From an uncultured Gammaproteobacteria bacterium (GTDB lineage: Bacteria > Pseudomonadota > Gammaproteobacteria > Arenicellales > JAANXG01), in the NCBI GenBank assembly GCA_945787105.1, contig CALZGZ010000058.1, positions 1-32,738 on the forward strand: DNA of 32,738 nt. Direction: 5' to 3'. The number at the start of each line of letters is the position of its first letter. Position 1 is the stretch's first letter. A model generated the notes under the pieces. It made no database searches. It saw only the letters and a list, made by a program, of their open reading frames with translations, and was not told where the DNA came from. Made by a program: the position numbers and the translations under genes. Below, piece after piece: positions 1-8,602 of this stretch.

Positions 1-97
1 AGATTAGCGGTTGCGGGTCCGGCGCCGGTCAACGACACAACTACTGCTACGAACAAACTTGATAACCCCGTCAAGTCATGTCCTTAGCAAACCACGA
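1..97. other. window edge, no gene recognised
   Basis: This stretch lies downstream of the peroxiredoxin-like gene, which ends at 98 on the minus strand. I see no coding region, no convincing terminator hairpin and no RNA gene in it. Confidence 0.4.
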
Positions 98-667
98 TTA
101 GACGGCGGTTGAAATAGTGTGGTGATCCAGAACTTCACCGCGTGCCGGGTAATCGTTCTTGGGGACAAAATCCAGCGCCATCACGATTTCACTGAAGTTT
201 GGGCGTGCGAAGGGCATGGTCTGAACCGTCGCGCAATATAGGGTGCGGTCCGGGCGCACCAAAAACAATCCCGGTTCTGTAAATAGTGCGGGCTCTTCCA
301 CGCCGACGGAGGTCTTTCCCCTACCGGTGGAGATATAGAGTCCCCACTGACGGGCAACGTCCAAATCCAAGCCATAGCCGATGGTCAGATTCTCGAGCCG
401 CCACTTGCTCTTGGACTGCGCCGCTCTCTCGAGTTCATCACTACTGATTGCAATCGTCTCGACACCGCGTTGCGTAAAATCGCTGAGCTTACCGTCCAGA
501 TCTGCGAGATACTTCGTGCAGATCGGGCAGTGAAAACCTCTGTAAAACACAATCATCGTGAAATTCTGTGGATTTTGATCAGCGAGATTCCAGGTGTCGC
601 CACCGACGACGGGCACTGCGACTTCAGGCACCAACTGGCGTGGATACAACGGGGTTAACTGAGACAT
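98..667 (-). CDS. peroxiredoxin-like (AhpC/TSA family) protein
   Basis: The product is about 189 aa with a thioredoxin fold of the AhpC/TSA type. After an N-terminal strand region comes FYRGFHCPICTKYL, with a Cys-Pro-Ile-Cys pair at residues 47 and 50 where the peroxidatic or redox-active cysteine of this family sits. It probably reduces peroxides or acts as a thiol redox protein in the cytoplasm; the electron donor cannot be told from the sequence. An in-frame extension upstream to 718 exists, but it would overlap the hemerythrin gene heavily and adds a non-conserved basic peptide, so the ATG at 667 is preferred. The hemerythrin gene ends at 669, one base before this start, so the two are probably cotranscribed. 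A CXXC pair rather than a lone cysteine suggests disulfide chemistry within one subunit. Confidence 0.85.
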   Translation of the reverse strand: MSQLTPLYPRQLVPEVAVPVVGGDTWNLADQNPQNFTMIVFYRGFHCPICTKYLADLDGKLSDFTQRGVETIAISSDELERAAQSKSKWRLENLTIGYGLDLDVARQWGLYISTGRGKTSVGVEEPALFTEPGLFLVRPDRTLYCATVQTMPFARPNFSEIVMALDFVPKNDYPARGEVLDHHTISTAV

Positions 668-668
668 G

Positions 669-1079
669 TTATGGCGCCTTCGAGTTTTTGTTGGGCAGAT
701 TATGTAATCGTGCGTCATGGACTTGAGAATGGTTGACCAGCCAATGGCTCAACCATAGCGACATCCCGCCATCCTCGTTTGGCACGTCGTCCTGAGACGC
801 ACCCATGAGTTCGCCCAATCTTTCGAGGAACCGCTCATGTTCAGCCTTGTGGTCCTCGTAACCCTGGTAATCCTGCTCGAGCATGATTTCTTCCTCGCGA
901 ATGAAGTGCTCGCGGGACTCGGCATAGACCGCGGTCAGAAAATCCATGACGGTTAATTCATCACCACCAGATCCAAGTTGCTGGTAGAGGCCATTTATGT
1001 CTTCGATCAGCTCTTGATGATCCTTATCCACCTCGGGAATCCCGACCGCGAAGTCCTCACTCCAGTCAATTAACACCAT
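669..1079 (-). CDS. bacteriohemerythrin
   Basis: This 136-aa protein carries all seven ligands of the diiron O2-binding hemerythrin site, with the usual spacing: H21, H58, E62, H77, H81, H117 and D122 (HxxxE, HxxxH and HxxxxD motifs). The length is typical of single-domain bacterial hemerythrins. It should bind O2 reversibly in the cytoplasm, for O2 delivery, buffering or sensing. There is no signal peptide and no fused signalling domain. The gene is directly followed by the peroxiredoxin-like gene with no real gap, which suggests paired handling of oxygen and peroxide. The start at 1079 places the N-terminal IDWSEDFAVGIPEVDKDH block, conserved in the family, right at the beginning. Confidence 0.93.
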   Translation of the reverse strand: MVLIDWSEDFAVGIPEVDKDHQELIEDINGLYQQLGSGGDELTVMDFLTAVYAESREHFIREEEIMLEQDYQGYEDHKAEHERFLERLGELMGASQDDVPNEDGGMSLWLSHWLVNHSQVHDARLHNLPNKNSKAP

Positions 1080-1349
1080 CGATACGAACCTGGGTAACTA
1101 TCGTAAATCAATCGAGCCATTTAGCCGACTGACAATGATCACGGTGTCAAGCCGTGTGGACATGAACTATCGCAGGGTAGTCGGCGCTAAAAATGATATA
1201 AAGACATTATGCATCACGGTAAAATGAAACGATAATATATTGCTATGGGGATCGGGCTACCGGAAAGCACGTGTTTGTGAGTGCACGACTGTCGGTTTTG
1301 CCGGCTTCAGTTGACCCGAAAAGATTACACAAATCATGGGGAATCGAGT
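1080..1349. promoter_or_regulatory. divergent intergenic region between hemerythrin and usp genes
   Basis: This roughly 270-base region must carry the promoters of both the minus-strand hemerythrin operon and the plus-strand usp gene. An AT-rich run near 1226-1245 (gataatatattgctatgg) could hold the -10 element of usp. I could not assign a convincing -35 or operator. Confidence 0.3.
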
Positions 1350-1814
1350 ATGAACAAGATTTTAGTGGCTGTCGATGACACCAAGGGCTCAATCAAAGCC
1401 GCAGAGACGCTTGCTGAATGGGCTGCCATGGTGCAACCCAAAACCATCATCCTACTCCATGTAGAACAAATGCTGGGGCGATCGTTGATCGGCGAGAGCC
1501 TGGAAAGCGACATGGATATAGAGGAAATACGCGATGCCTTGGAAGGCACCGCTTACAAGGAAAAGCTCGACAAAAGGGCCGGCAAGATTCTTGCTTACCA
1601 TACGCAGATTTTAGTGAGCGCCGGCTTTTCAGGCATCAAACCGATGATCAAACCGGGGCATCCCGCCGAGCAAATACTCGCAACGGCCAACGAGGAAAAC
1701 GTTGACCTCATCGTCGTGGGTTCTCGTGGCAAGCGTCGCCATGACTTTTTGATCGGTAGCGTCAGCCGCGAGGTCGCTAACAGCGCGAAGGTCCCGGTTT
1801 TGTTGGTACACTAG
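1350..1814 (+). CDS. universal stress protein, UspA family
   Basis: This is a single Usp domain of 154 aa. The N-terminus MNKILVAVDDTKGS is the usual beta1/Asp start, and the C-terminus has the ATP-binding signature VGSRGKRRHDFLIGS followed by VPVLLVH, matching the G-2x-G-(8-9)x-G-S pattern. It is therefore probably an ATP-binding, UspFG-type protein rather than UspA sensu stricto. An upstream in-frame start at 1281 would add 23 residues unlike the family, so the ATG at 1350 was chosen. Role: cytoplasmic stress or energy-state adaptation; the precise function is unknown. It is transcribed divergently from the hemerythrin operon. Confidence 0.92.
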   Translation: MNKILVAVDDTKGSIKAAETLAEWAAMVQPKTIILLHVEQMLGRSLIGESLESDMDIEEIRDALEGTAYKEKLDKRAGKILAYHTQILVSAGFSGIKPMIKPGHPAEQILATANEENVDLIVVGSRGKRRHDFLIGSVSREVANSAKVPVLLVH

Positions 1815-1844
1815 CCGCTATCATATCCGTTGGATTACGCCGTG

Positions 1845-2219
1845 ATGATTAATAAACCGCATAGTTTTCTCTTAATCTCGATTCTAATGTTTGCACCGGC
1901 ACACCATGCTCTTGGTCAAGCCGGGTGGCGTCAGTCCTTACCTACTCTAGAGGACAGCGACATTGAGCAAATCAAAACGGTGGCGCGTAAGGAGATGGGC
2001 GGTAAACCGGTCGGAACCAAGCTCGAATGGCATAACGCCAAGACCGGCAACCACGGGACAGTCCAACTGGTGGATCTCTTTGACCGTGACCAACGGGAAT
2101 GCCGTACCCTTGAGCATCTGGTCAATATCCAAACCCAGGGTAGATGGCGAAACACCGTCACCCTATGCCAAACGCCGGACGGACAGGATTGGAAGTGGAC
2201 ACACCCTCGCAGTCGCTGA
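1845..2219 (+). CDS. small secreted protein, surface-antigen-like (RT0821/Lpp0805-type)
   Basis: The product is about 124 aa with an N-terminal signal peptide: a Lys near the start, a hydrophobic stretch LLISILMFAPA and a likely cleavage near ALGQA. The mature part has alternating strands with GNHGTVQLVDLF, a Cys in QRECRTLE and a second Cys in VTLCQTPDGQDWKW. This is the pattern of the C-terminal domain in 17-kDa surface-antigen / RT0821-Lpp0805-like proteins, including the terminal DG-x-W. The two cysteines could form a periplasmic disulfide. A TTG start at 1830 is also in frame, but the ATG at 1845 gives a cleaner signal peptide. It follows usp by 30 bases and may be cotranscribed with it. 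Function unknown. Confidence 0.7.
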   Translation: MINKPHSFLLISILMFAPAHHALGQAGWRQSLPTLEDSDIEQIKTVARKEMGGKPVGTKLEWHNAKTGNHGTVQLVDLFDRDQRECRTLEHLVNIQTQGRWRNTVTLCQTPDGQDWKWTHPRSR

Positions 2220-2306
2220 TCGCGCACCGGCACACCAAGGTAAGGGCTCTACTGGGTAAAGATTGGGCTTTACCACCGACCCCGCGTCATGTTGACGAAC
2301 TATCGA

Positions 2307-3218
2307 TCAATCCAAAACATTACTCATGCTGCTCACTTGGCCGATTTCGTGTTGCGCCAACATCTCCAGCGCGCGCACCATGGCGGAATGATCCCAACCG
2401 CTCCCGTGATGCGCTGCACAGGCGTTGAACAACTCCTGACACGTTGCGGTGTTCGGCAGACTGATATTCAAGGCGCGCGCACCGCTCAACGCTAAGTTGA
2501 GATCCTTTTGATGCAGCTCGATACGAAAACCGGGATCGAAGGTGCGCTTGACCATCCGCTCGCCATGGATCTCCAGAATCTTGGAGGAGGCAAATCCACC
2601 CATCAGCGCCGCACGCACCTTACCCGGGTCGGCACCGGCTTTCGATGCAAATAATAAGGCCTCGCCGACCGCTTCAATGGTTAAGGCCACGATGATCTGG
2701 TTGGCAACCTTGCAGGTTTGGCCGTCACCGTTACCACCGACCAGGGTAATGTTCTTGCCCATCAAATCGAACAGCGGTTTGATCTTGTTGAACGTCTCCT
2801 CCTTGCCGCCGACCATGATCGTTAGAGTTGCGCCTTTCGCCCCCACTTCACCGCCGGAAACCGGGGCATCGAGATACTCGCAGTCGAGCTGGTTAATCTT
2901 CGCCGCGAACTGCTTGGTGTCGATGGGCGAGATGGAACTCATGTCGACAACAATCTTGCCCGCCGTCAGGCCATCCGCCACACCATTCTCGCCGAACAAT
3001 ACCGCCTCAACGTGGGGTGTGTCGGGCACCATGACAATAACGATGTCGCTCTTTTCCGCTACGTCCCGACTGGATTCACATGCCGTTGCGCCTTTGCCCA
3101 GTAAGTCTTGGGGCAGCGGGGTGATGTCGTACAGGTAGAGCTCGTGCCCGCCCTCTTGCAAGTGACCCGCCATGGGGCGGCCCATAATACCCAAACCGAT
3201 GAAACCCACTTTACTCAT
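2307..3218 (-). CDS. glxR: 2-hydroxy-3-oxopropionate (tartronate semialdehyde) reductase
   Basis: This 303-aa beta-hydroxyacid dehydrogenase converts tartronate semialdehyde to D-glycerate with NAD(P)H. The N-terminal Rossmann motif is GFIGLGIMGRPMA. The substrate-binding motif DAPVSGGEVGAKGATL is intact, and the catalytic lysine lies in GDGQTCKVANQ. The length is normal for the family. It is the last gene of the gcl-hyi-glxR cluster, 62 bases after hyi, with its own ribosome-binding site (AGGA before the ATG). The same fold includes 3-hydroxyisobutyrate dehydrogenase, but the gcl/hyi context makes tartronate semialdehyde the likely substrate. Confidence 0.92.
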   Translation of the reverse strand: MSKVGFIGLGIMGRPMAGHLQEGGHELYLYDITPLPQDLLGKGATACESSRDVAEKSDIVIVMVPDTPHVEAVLFGENGVADGLTAGKIVVDMSSISPIDTKQFAAKINQLDCEYLDAPVSGGEVGAKGATLTIMVGGKEETFNKIKPLFDLMGKNITLVGGNGDGQTCKVANQIIVALTIEAVGEALLFASKAGADPGKVRAALMGGFASSKILEIHGERMVKRTFDPGFRIELHQKDLNLALSGARALNISLPNTATCQELFNACAAHHGSGWDHSAMVRALEMLAQHEIGQVSSMSNVLD

Positions 3219-3280
3219 TTTTCCTAATCCTCGATTCTGAATGTTTAAACTTCGCGTTCGCTACAGCGCGAGCCCGGCAT

Positions 3281-4063
3281 TCATTCGCCGGTGTGTTCGC
3301 GCAGCCAGCTCAGCCCGGCTACGGTTTCGTCTTTAGGTTTGTATTCACAACCTATCCAACCGTCGTAACCGAGTTGATCAATGAACTCGAATAAAAAGTT
3401 GTAATTAATCTCGCCCGTACCCGGCTCATGGCGCCCGGGATTATCCGCGAGTTGCATATGTGCGATGCGATCCAGATGCTTTTCGATCGTAGGCGCCAAA
3501 TCGCCCTCCATGATCTGCATGTGATAGATATCATACTGAAGAAACAGGTTATCCGATCCCGCCTCATCAAAAAGCCCCAGCGCCTGCCCGGTGTGATGCA
3601 GGTAAAAACCGGGAATATCGCGCGTGTTGATCGGCTCCGCCAGTAGTTTGATCCCCGCTGCCTGCAGTTTTTTGGCAGCGAATTGCAGATTGGATACGAA
3701 AGTCTGACGCAGCTTATCGGCGTCGACGCCGTCCGGGCTGATTCCCGCCAGGCAGTTGACCTGAGCGCATCCAAGCGCGGTAGCATATTCGATCGCTTGA
3801 CCCACACCGTCCTGGAATTCACCAACGCGGTCCGGGAGGCAGGCGATGCCGCGCTCGCCGGCTTCCCAATCACCGGCCGGCAGGTTGTGCAACACCTGAA
3901 CCAGACTATTCTCGGCGAGTTGTTCGGACAGCTGCTGCTTCGGATAGGCATATGGGAACAGATATTCCACGCCCTTGAAACCGGCTTGGGACGCCGCCGT
4001 GAAGCGATCGAGAAAATCGACCTCGTTAAACAGCATGGTCAGATTGGCAGCAAACTTGGGCAT
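3281..4063 (-). CDS. hyi: hydroxypyruvate isomerase
   Basis: The 260-aa protein is a xylose-isomerase-like TIM barrel of the hydroxypyruvate isomerase family, starting MPKFAANLTMLFNEVDFLDRF. Typical Hyi features are the LLAEPINTRDIPGFYL block with a metal-binding Glu, LQYDIYHMQIMEGD with Asp and His ligands, and GCEYKPK near the C-terminus with another Glu. It interconverts tartronate semialdehyde and hydroxypyruvate in the cytoplasm. It sits 17 bases downstream of gcl with a good AAGGAG Shine-Dalgarno 8 bases before the ATG, so it is cotranscribed with gcl. Confidence 0.93.
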   Translation of the reverse strand: MPKFAANLTMLFNEVDFLDRFTAASQAGFKGVEYLFPYAYPKQQLSEQLAENSLVQVLHNLPAGDWEAGERGIACLPDRVGEFQDGVGQAIEYATALGCAQVNCLAGISPDGVDADKLRQTFVSNLQFAAKKLQAAGIKLLAEPINTRDIPGFYLHHTGQALGLFDEAGSDNLFLQYDIYHMQIMEGDLAPTIEKHLDRIAHMQLADNPGRHEPGTGEINYNFLFEFIDQLGYDGWIGCEYKPKDETVAGLSWLREHTGE

Positions 4064-4080
4064 GAGTTTTTCTCCTTCGG

Positions 4081-5847
4081 TTACGCTACTTTGTCCGTGA
4101 TCTCGGCTTTCGGGGCAACGTCAATGATCTCCTCGAACTCCGTTATCTGATCGATCTCCGGGCCCATTGCGATATCGGTCTTACGTTCGGTAATGACCTC
4201 AACGACCACCGGCAACCGCAGCTCTTCCGCCAATACTCGAGCCTCTTCGAGCTTCGGTGCGATACCGTCCGGCTCGAACACCCGAAAACACTTACCGCCG
4301 AGCGCCTCCACGGCGCGCACGTGATCGACGCCGTATTCCCCGATCTCCTCGCAATTGACGTTCTCAAAACTCAACTGCACCTCAAAGTCCATCTTATAGC
4401 CCTTTTGCGCCTGACGAATGAGCCCAAGATAGCTGTTGTTAATTAAAACCATGACAAACGGAACGCGGTGCTGTGCCGCCACCGCGATTTCTTCGATCAG
4501 AAACTGGAACGAGTAGTCGCCGACCACCCCGACCACCTCGCTTTCAGGCACCGCAAGCTTGGCACCGATACAGGCGGAAATCTCCCAACCCAAGGGGCCT
4601 GCCTGACCACAAATGATGTAATTACGGGGCTTGAATACCTGCTGGAACTGGCCCGAAGCGATCTGATACAGGCCAATGGCAGTAACGAACCGGGTGTCGC
4701 GCCCGAATACATTATTGATTTCCTGGAACACCCGTTGGGGTTTAATCGGGACGTCGTCGAAGTCCGTGCGGCGCAGCATGGTGGACTTGCGATGCAGGCA
4801 CTCAGCAACCCACCGGGAACGGTCCCGGAGTTGGCCCGCCTGCTTGCGCTTGCGGGCTTCTTGCACCAATGCCTCCAATGCGACCTTGGCGTCGGACACA
4901 ATACCCAGATCCGGACCAAACACGCGCCCGATCTGATTGGGCTCGATATCGATGTGCACAAATTTGCGCCCCGCCGTGTAGCGTTCGGGGCTACCGGTGT
5001 GACGGTTGGCCCAGCGGTTGCCGATGCCGATCACGAAGTCACTTTGCAGGAACGTGGCATTGCCGTAGCGGTGCTGGGTCTGTAACCCGACTTGCCCTGC
5101 TTGCAACGGATGATCATCGGGAATAACGCCCCAACCCATGAGCGTCGGCACCACCGGCGTATTGATCAGCTCCGCGAACTCGACCAGCAGCTCGCTGGCC
5201 TCGGCATTGATCACCCCGCCCCCGGCAACGACTAGCGGGGTCTCGGCCTCGTTCAGCATATCGAAGACCTTGCTAATCTGCTTGGGATGCGGACGCGGTT
5301 TGAAGATCTCCAACGGTACGTCGGATTCGGCATCGTATTCGATGATCTCTTTTTGCACGTCCAATGGCAGGTCAATTAACACCGGCCCGGGGCGACCGGA
5401 CTTCATGATTTGGAACGCGTAGCGAAACGCCCACGGGACTTGCGCCCCTTCCATGACCGTGACCGACCACTTAGTCACGGGCTTGGCAATCGCTGCGATG
5501 TCAATGGCCTGAAAATCCTCTTTGTGCAGCTTAGTTGTGGGCGCCTGACCGGTGATGCAGAGTATCGGGATACTGTCGGCGATCGCCGAGTACAGCCCAG
5601 TGATCATGTTGGTGCCGGCCGGGCCGGAGGTGCCGATATTTACGCCGACCTTGCCGCCGGCTCTGGCGTACCCCTCCGCTGAGTGCGAACCACCTTCTTC
5701 ATGGCGCACCAACACATGCTTGATCGAGCTCCCCTTGAGTCCCTCGTAAAAGGGTAAGATGGCGGCGCCGGGAACTCCAAACGCAACGTCCACGCCCTCG
5801 CTTTCAAGGACTTTTACTGCGGCTTCCGCCGCTGTCATTTTAGGCAT
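4081..5847 (-). CDS. gcl: glyoxylate carboligase (tartronate-semialdehyde synthase)
   Basis: This 588-aa thiamine-diphosphate enzyme condenses two glyoxylates into tartronate semialdehyde and CO2. The three-domain layout is complete: an N-terminal Pyr domain ([21 protein letters not shown]), a middle domain, and a C-terminal PP domain with the ThDP motif GDYSFQF ending at an Asn pair (VLINNSYLG). The C-terminal [14 protein letters not shown] block is typical of Gcl. The ATG at 5847 follows GAGGAG by 7 bases; the reading frame stays open upstream to 6099, but that extension is not Gcl-like. Odd point: residue 50 is Glu (RHEEGGSH) at the place where E. coli Gcl has Val51, the family's known substitution. 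Other possibilities in the superfamily are acetolactate synthase or Xsc, but the operon and C-terminus favour Gcl. Confidence 0.92.
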   Translation of the reverse strand: MPKMTAAEAAVKVLESEGVDVAFGVPGAAILPFYEGLKGSSIKHVLVRHEEGGSHSAEGYARAGGKVGVNIGTSGPAGTNMITGLYSAIADSIPILCITGQAPTTKLHKEDFQAIDIAAIAKPVTKWSVTVMEGAQVPWAFRYAFQIMKSGRPGPVLIDLPLDVQKEIIEYDAESDVPLEIFKPRPHPKQISKVFDMLNEAETPLVVAGGGVINAEASELLVEFAELINTPVVPTLMGWGVIPDDHPLQAGQVGLQTQHRYGNATFLQSDFVIGIGNRWANRHTGSPERYTAGRKFVHIDIEPNQIGRVFGPDLGIVSDAKVALEALVQEARKRKQAGQLRDRSRWVAECLHRKSTMLRRTDFDDVPIKPQRVFQEINNVFGRDTRFVTAIGLYQIASGQFQQVFKPRNYIICGQAGPLGWEISACIGAKLAVPESEVVGVVGDYSFQFLIEEIAVAAQHRVPFVMVLINNSYLGLIRQAQKGYKMDFEVQLSFENVNCEEIGEYGVDHVRAVEALGGKCFRVFEPDGIAPKLEEARVLAEELRLPVVVEVITERKTDIAMGPEIDQITEFEEIIDVAPKAEITDKVA

Positions 5848-6337
5848 TTTTTGACTCCTCTGGTATGAAAATAGCTTGGATTTTTTGGTTATTTTTGTAG
5901 CTATATACCCGTAATACAAGACCAATAGCAAATGTATTCGCGGTCGGCGGACACGATCGTGGTGTGTACCCTCCATGTATAGCGGACCCGGCATCCCATC
6001 CACGCGCGGACCGTGCCGAAAGTTGCTCAAATAACGCCCCCGCCACCGGCCCATCAGGCGTGGCATACCATCACCCACGGTGATCCTGTGGAACCACAAT
6101 TGCCGCCGTTGGCAGTGATTACCCGCTCGTGTGGCGTGAAAAGCCGACGGTTGTTTCGTGGCGGACAGGAAGCGGACAACGCGTCATGCCGATCAGCGCC
6201 CTTGAGTCAACGAAAAAGAACATAGATGATGGTATAACTAGTTTCTATAGCGATTACTTGTTGGCAGTTATGCAGAACATTGCGTCTCGTGCGCGGTTTT
6301 AAGTATTGAGATCATTCCGCTTCCGACGATAACCACG
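5848..6337. other. divergent intergenic region, gcl operon / glycosyltransferase
   Basis: About 490 bases without a credible gene. It must hold the gcl operon promoter (minus) and the promoter of the glycosyltransferase (plus). The part next to gcl (about 5850-5935) is AT-rich and contains the GAGGAG ribosome-binding site at about 5855-5860. The reading frame running back from gcl to 6099 has no family-like sequence. No repeat or terminator stands out. Confidence 0.4.
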
Positions 6338-7408
6338 ATGACGCGATCGTTACAATCGATAATCAGGCAATTCAAGCAATTGTTGTGGCGGCTGATCTTC
6401 GACCACAAAAAAACCAGTACGCTTAGCCTGGATCGACCGGCAAAGATCCTTTTCGATCAAAAAGAAAATCTAATCGGAGACATGGTCGTCAATACCGTGG
6501 CCTTCCGGGCGATAAAAAAAGCCCACCCGGATTGGACCATCCACGTACTGGCAGGCCCGGTTAATCGCGATGTCATCAGCAGCAATCCCTACGTTGACAA
6601 GATACACCCATTTTCTGGACTGTGGCCGGCAATAAAGAGTCTCAGGCAAGAGCGGTTTGACATTTATTACTTTCACAAGAACAGATTGGCGCTGCGTGAC
6701 TTCATTCTGTTGAAATACGTCGGTTCGAAAGTCAACGTAGGCCGCAATAAGAACGGCTTTCGGCTGTTCGATTACTCAATCGATGCACCGAGTGAGACTG
6801 AACTCGACAGATTCGCACGGTTTCTCGAACTGTTAGGCGTGGATACCATTGATCGCCGGTATGAAATTCACCTTACCCGTGAAGAGCTTTCGCAGGGGGA
6901 ATCATACCTATCCAACCTAGCCAGAAGGCCGGTGATAGCATTTAACCGCTATGGGCACCGCCGCGGGAAGCTGTTCAGCCGCTCCCGAGCGATACAACTG
7001 ATCCGGGAAATCGATCGTGTGTACAAGGAAGCGGCAATTGTTTTGCTGTGTTCCCCGGCAACGAAACAGGAAACCATCCGGATGCAACAAGAGTTGGCGT
7101 TGGGAAATGTCTATACCGCCACATCGATTCGGACCATCAGAGATTCCGCCGCGATTCTCCAGCATGCCGATCTAGTCGTGACACCGGATACGTCGATCGT
7201 TCACATTGCCTGTGCCTTTGATAAACCACAGATATGCGTATACCGGGACCGAACCGAGTTGAAACTCTGGAGGCCCATGTCGGACAAGGCGATCGTACTG
7301 CTGCCCCAATCGCCGAGCCGCCACGTTGATGACGTGAGCCTGGCGGAGTTTTCCAAGGCTCTGGAGACGGCAAGGGCATGGTTGCCATCTCATCCGGTAG
7401 AACAATAA
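6338..7408 (+). CDS. glycosyltransferase family 9 (heptosyltransferase-like)
   Basis: The 356-aa product has the GT9 / ADP-heptose:LPS heptosyltransferase layout. An N-terminal domain starts at KILFDQKENLIGDMVVNTVAF, the usual substrate-binding strand-loop with a Gly-Asp pair. A C-terminal nucleotide-sugar domain ends with the signature DLVVTPDTSIVHIACAFDKP. It probably adds a heptose-like sugar to the LPS core or another surface glycan at the inner face of the membrane. A basic, amphipathic leader (RQFKQLLWRLIF) precedes the domain. No good Shine-Dalgarno is visible before the ATG, so the exact start is less certain. It is convergent with a second GT9 gene. Confidence 0.83.
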   Translation: MTRSLQSIIRQFKQLLWRLIFDHKKTSTLSLDRPAKILFDQKENLIGDMVVNTVAFRAIKKAHPDWTIHVLAGPVNRDVISSNPYVDKIHPFSGLWPAIKSLRQERFDIYYFHKNRLALRDFILLKYVGSKVNVGRNKNGFRLFDYSIDAPSETELDRFARFLELLGVDTIDRRYEIHLTREELSQGESYLSNLARRPVIAFNRYGHRRGKLFSRSRAIQLIREIDRVYKEAAIVLLCSPATKQETIRMQQELALGNVYTATSIRTIRDSAAILQHADLVVTPDTSIVHIACAFDKPQICVYRDRTELKLWRPMSDKAIVLLPQSPSRHVDDVSLAEFSKALETARAWLPSHPVEQ

Positions 7409-7496
7409 ATAACCCGCACACTGCAGGCTCGTCACCCACCGATACAATGTCTCTGCACCGCGGCGCGATATTCGAGCTAACGCAATCGCGTGGATT

Positions 7497-8549
7497 TTAG
7501 TTGGCAACGAAATCGTTCAACATCGGCTGCAGTTTGCGAATTACCAACTCTGGAGTGATCTTTCTGTAGTAACGGTCCCCGTGACTGCGAAAGTCATGTG
7601 CGCGCTCGTACCAGGTCTGCTTGTCGATATCCAGCGCGTCGCACATGTCTACGCCGCGGTGCCGGTCACCCATGTGAGGAAGCCAGGCGAACTTACCGGT
7701 GAAAGGCGCAAAGATCGTGAATGTGGGTATCCCAACGGCTTCTGCAACATGCCTGGGCCCACTGTCGTTGCCAATAAACATAACGCAATTCTTTGATAAC
7801 GCCGCCAGTTCTCGTAGATTCGTAGTCTCGATCGTTGCGAACACACGGTCTTGATTTTTCACTTGCTGGACCAGACGTTGCACGTCTTCGCGTTCACCAG
7901 GCCCCCAAATCATAACCGCCTGGGCATCAAATCGACTCACACAATAATCGAGCACTGACACAAAGTAGTCTGCCGGCCACGTTTTTGAACCAAGGCGGCT
8001 GATCGGGGAGAAAAGCAAGATGGGTTTGCGCAAGTCCATACCGGCACCGGCCATGCGCTTGCGCATCGCGGACACCTCGTGCGGAGTAAGTACAACATCG
8101 AAGTTCCTGTCAATCTCCACATCGAACGGCAAGCCCTTTAAAATCGCCAATTTAGCGTCAAGACTGCCACTCTTATTCGGGTGCGGCACCGGGGTGTTGT
8201 ATAACCGCGAGCGCCATTTTCCCTTGTCGAAACCAATCTGCCACTTGGCGCCCGAAAGGCGCGTCATCAACACCGTCACCGGCACCGTAATCAGATCGAT
8301 GACCATGTCATAGCGCGCCCGTCTGATGGCCAGCATCTTTTGGAAATATTTCCATTTGCGGCGCCGTTCTTCAGGCGTGATCACCAGCAGATGATCGATA
8401 GCGGGGTGGTGCTCAAACAGCGGCGCAATATGCTCGTACAACAGATAATCAATCTGCGCATCCGGAAACGTCTTTTTCAGGCTCTTGCACACGGGAAGCG
8501 AAATCAACGCATCGCCGATCTGCTTCAATCTGATTACAAGAATTTTCAT
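7497..8549 (-). CDS. glycosyltransferase family 9 (ADP-heptose:LPS heptosyltransferase-like)
   Basis: This 350-aa protein starts MKILVIRLKQIGDALISLPV, the canonical GT9 N-terminus with the conserved Asp of the acceptor site. The donor-binding signature FIGNDSGPRHVAEAVGIPT lies in the C-terminal half, followed by a FAPFTGKFAWLPH-type loop. It should transfer a heptose-like sugar during LPS core or related surface glycan assembly, on the cytoplasmic face of the inner membrane. It faces the other GT9 gene with an 88-base gap. The two proteins share the fold but are clearly different in sequence, so this is not a recent duplication. Confidence 0.87.
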   Translation of the reverse strand: MKILVIRLKQIGDALISLPVCKSLKKTFPDAQIDYLLYEHIAPLFEHHPAIDHLLVITPEERRRKWKYFQKMLAIRRARYDMVIDLITVPVTVLMTRLSGAKWQIGFDKGKWRSRLYNTPVPHPNKSGSLDAKLAILKGLPFDVEIDRNFDVVLTPHEVSAMRKRMAGAGMDLRKPILLFSPISRLGSKTWPADYFVSVLDYCVSRFDAQAVMIWGPGEREDVQRLVQQVKNQDRVFATIETTNLRELAALSKNCVMFIGNDSGPRHVAEAVGIPTFTIFAPFTGKFAWLPHMGDRHRGVDMCDALDIDKQTWYERAHDFRSHGDRYYRKITPELVIRKLQPMLNDFVAN

Positions 8550-8602
8550 TTATGAACACACACCGTAAGCGTGATCGTTTACGCGGCATTACAGGAATGG
8601 GG

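Noticed and set aside
1136-1150. FNR-like site TGATC-ACGG-TGTCAA before the hemerythrin operon
   Set aside because: Half-sites and spacing both differ from TTGAT-N4-ATCAA, so the match is too poor to report.
5848-6099. In-frame N-terminal extension of gcl
   Set aside because: The Gcl family starts at [10 protein letters not shown]-like sequence, and a GAGGAG site precedes the ATG at 5847; the extension is not family-like.
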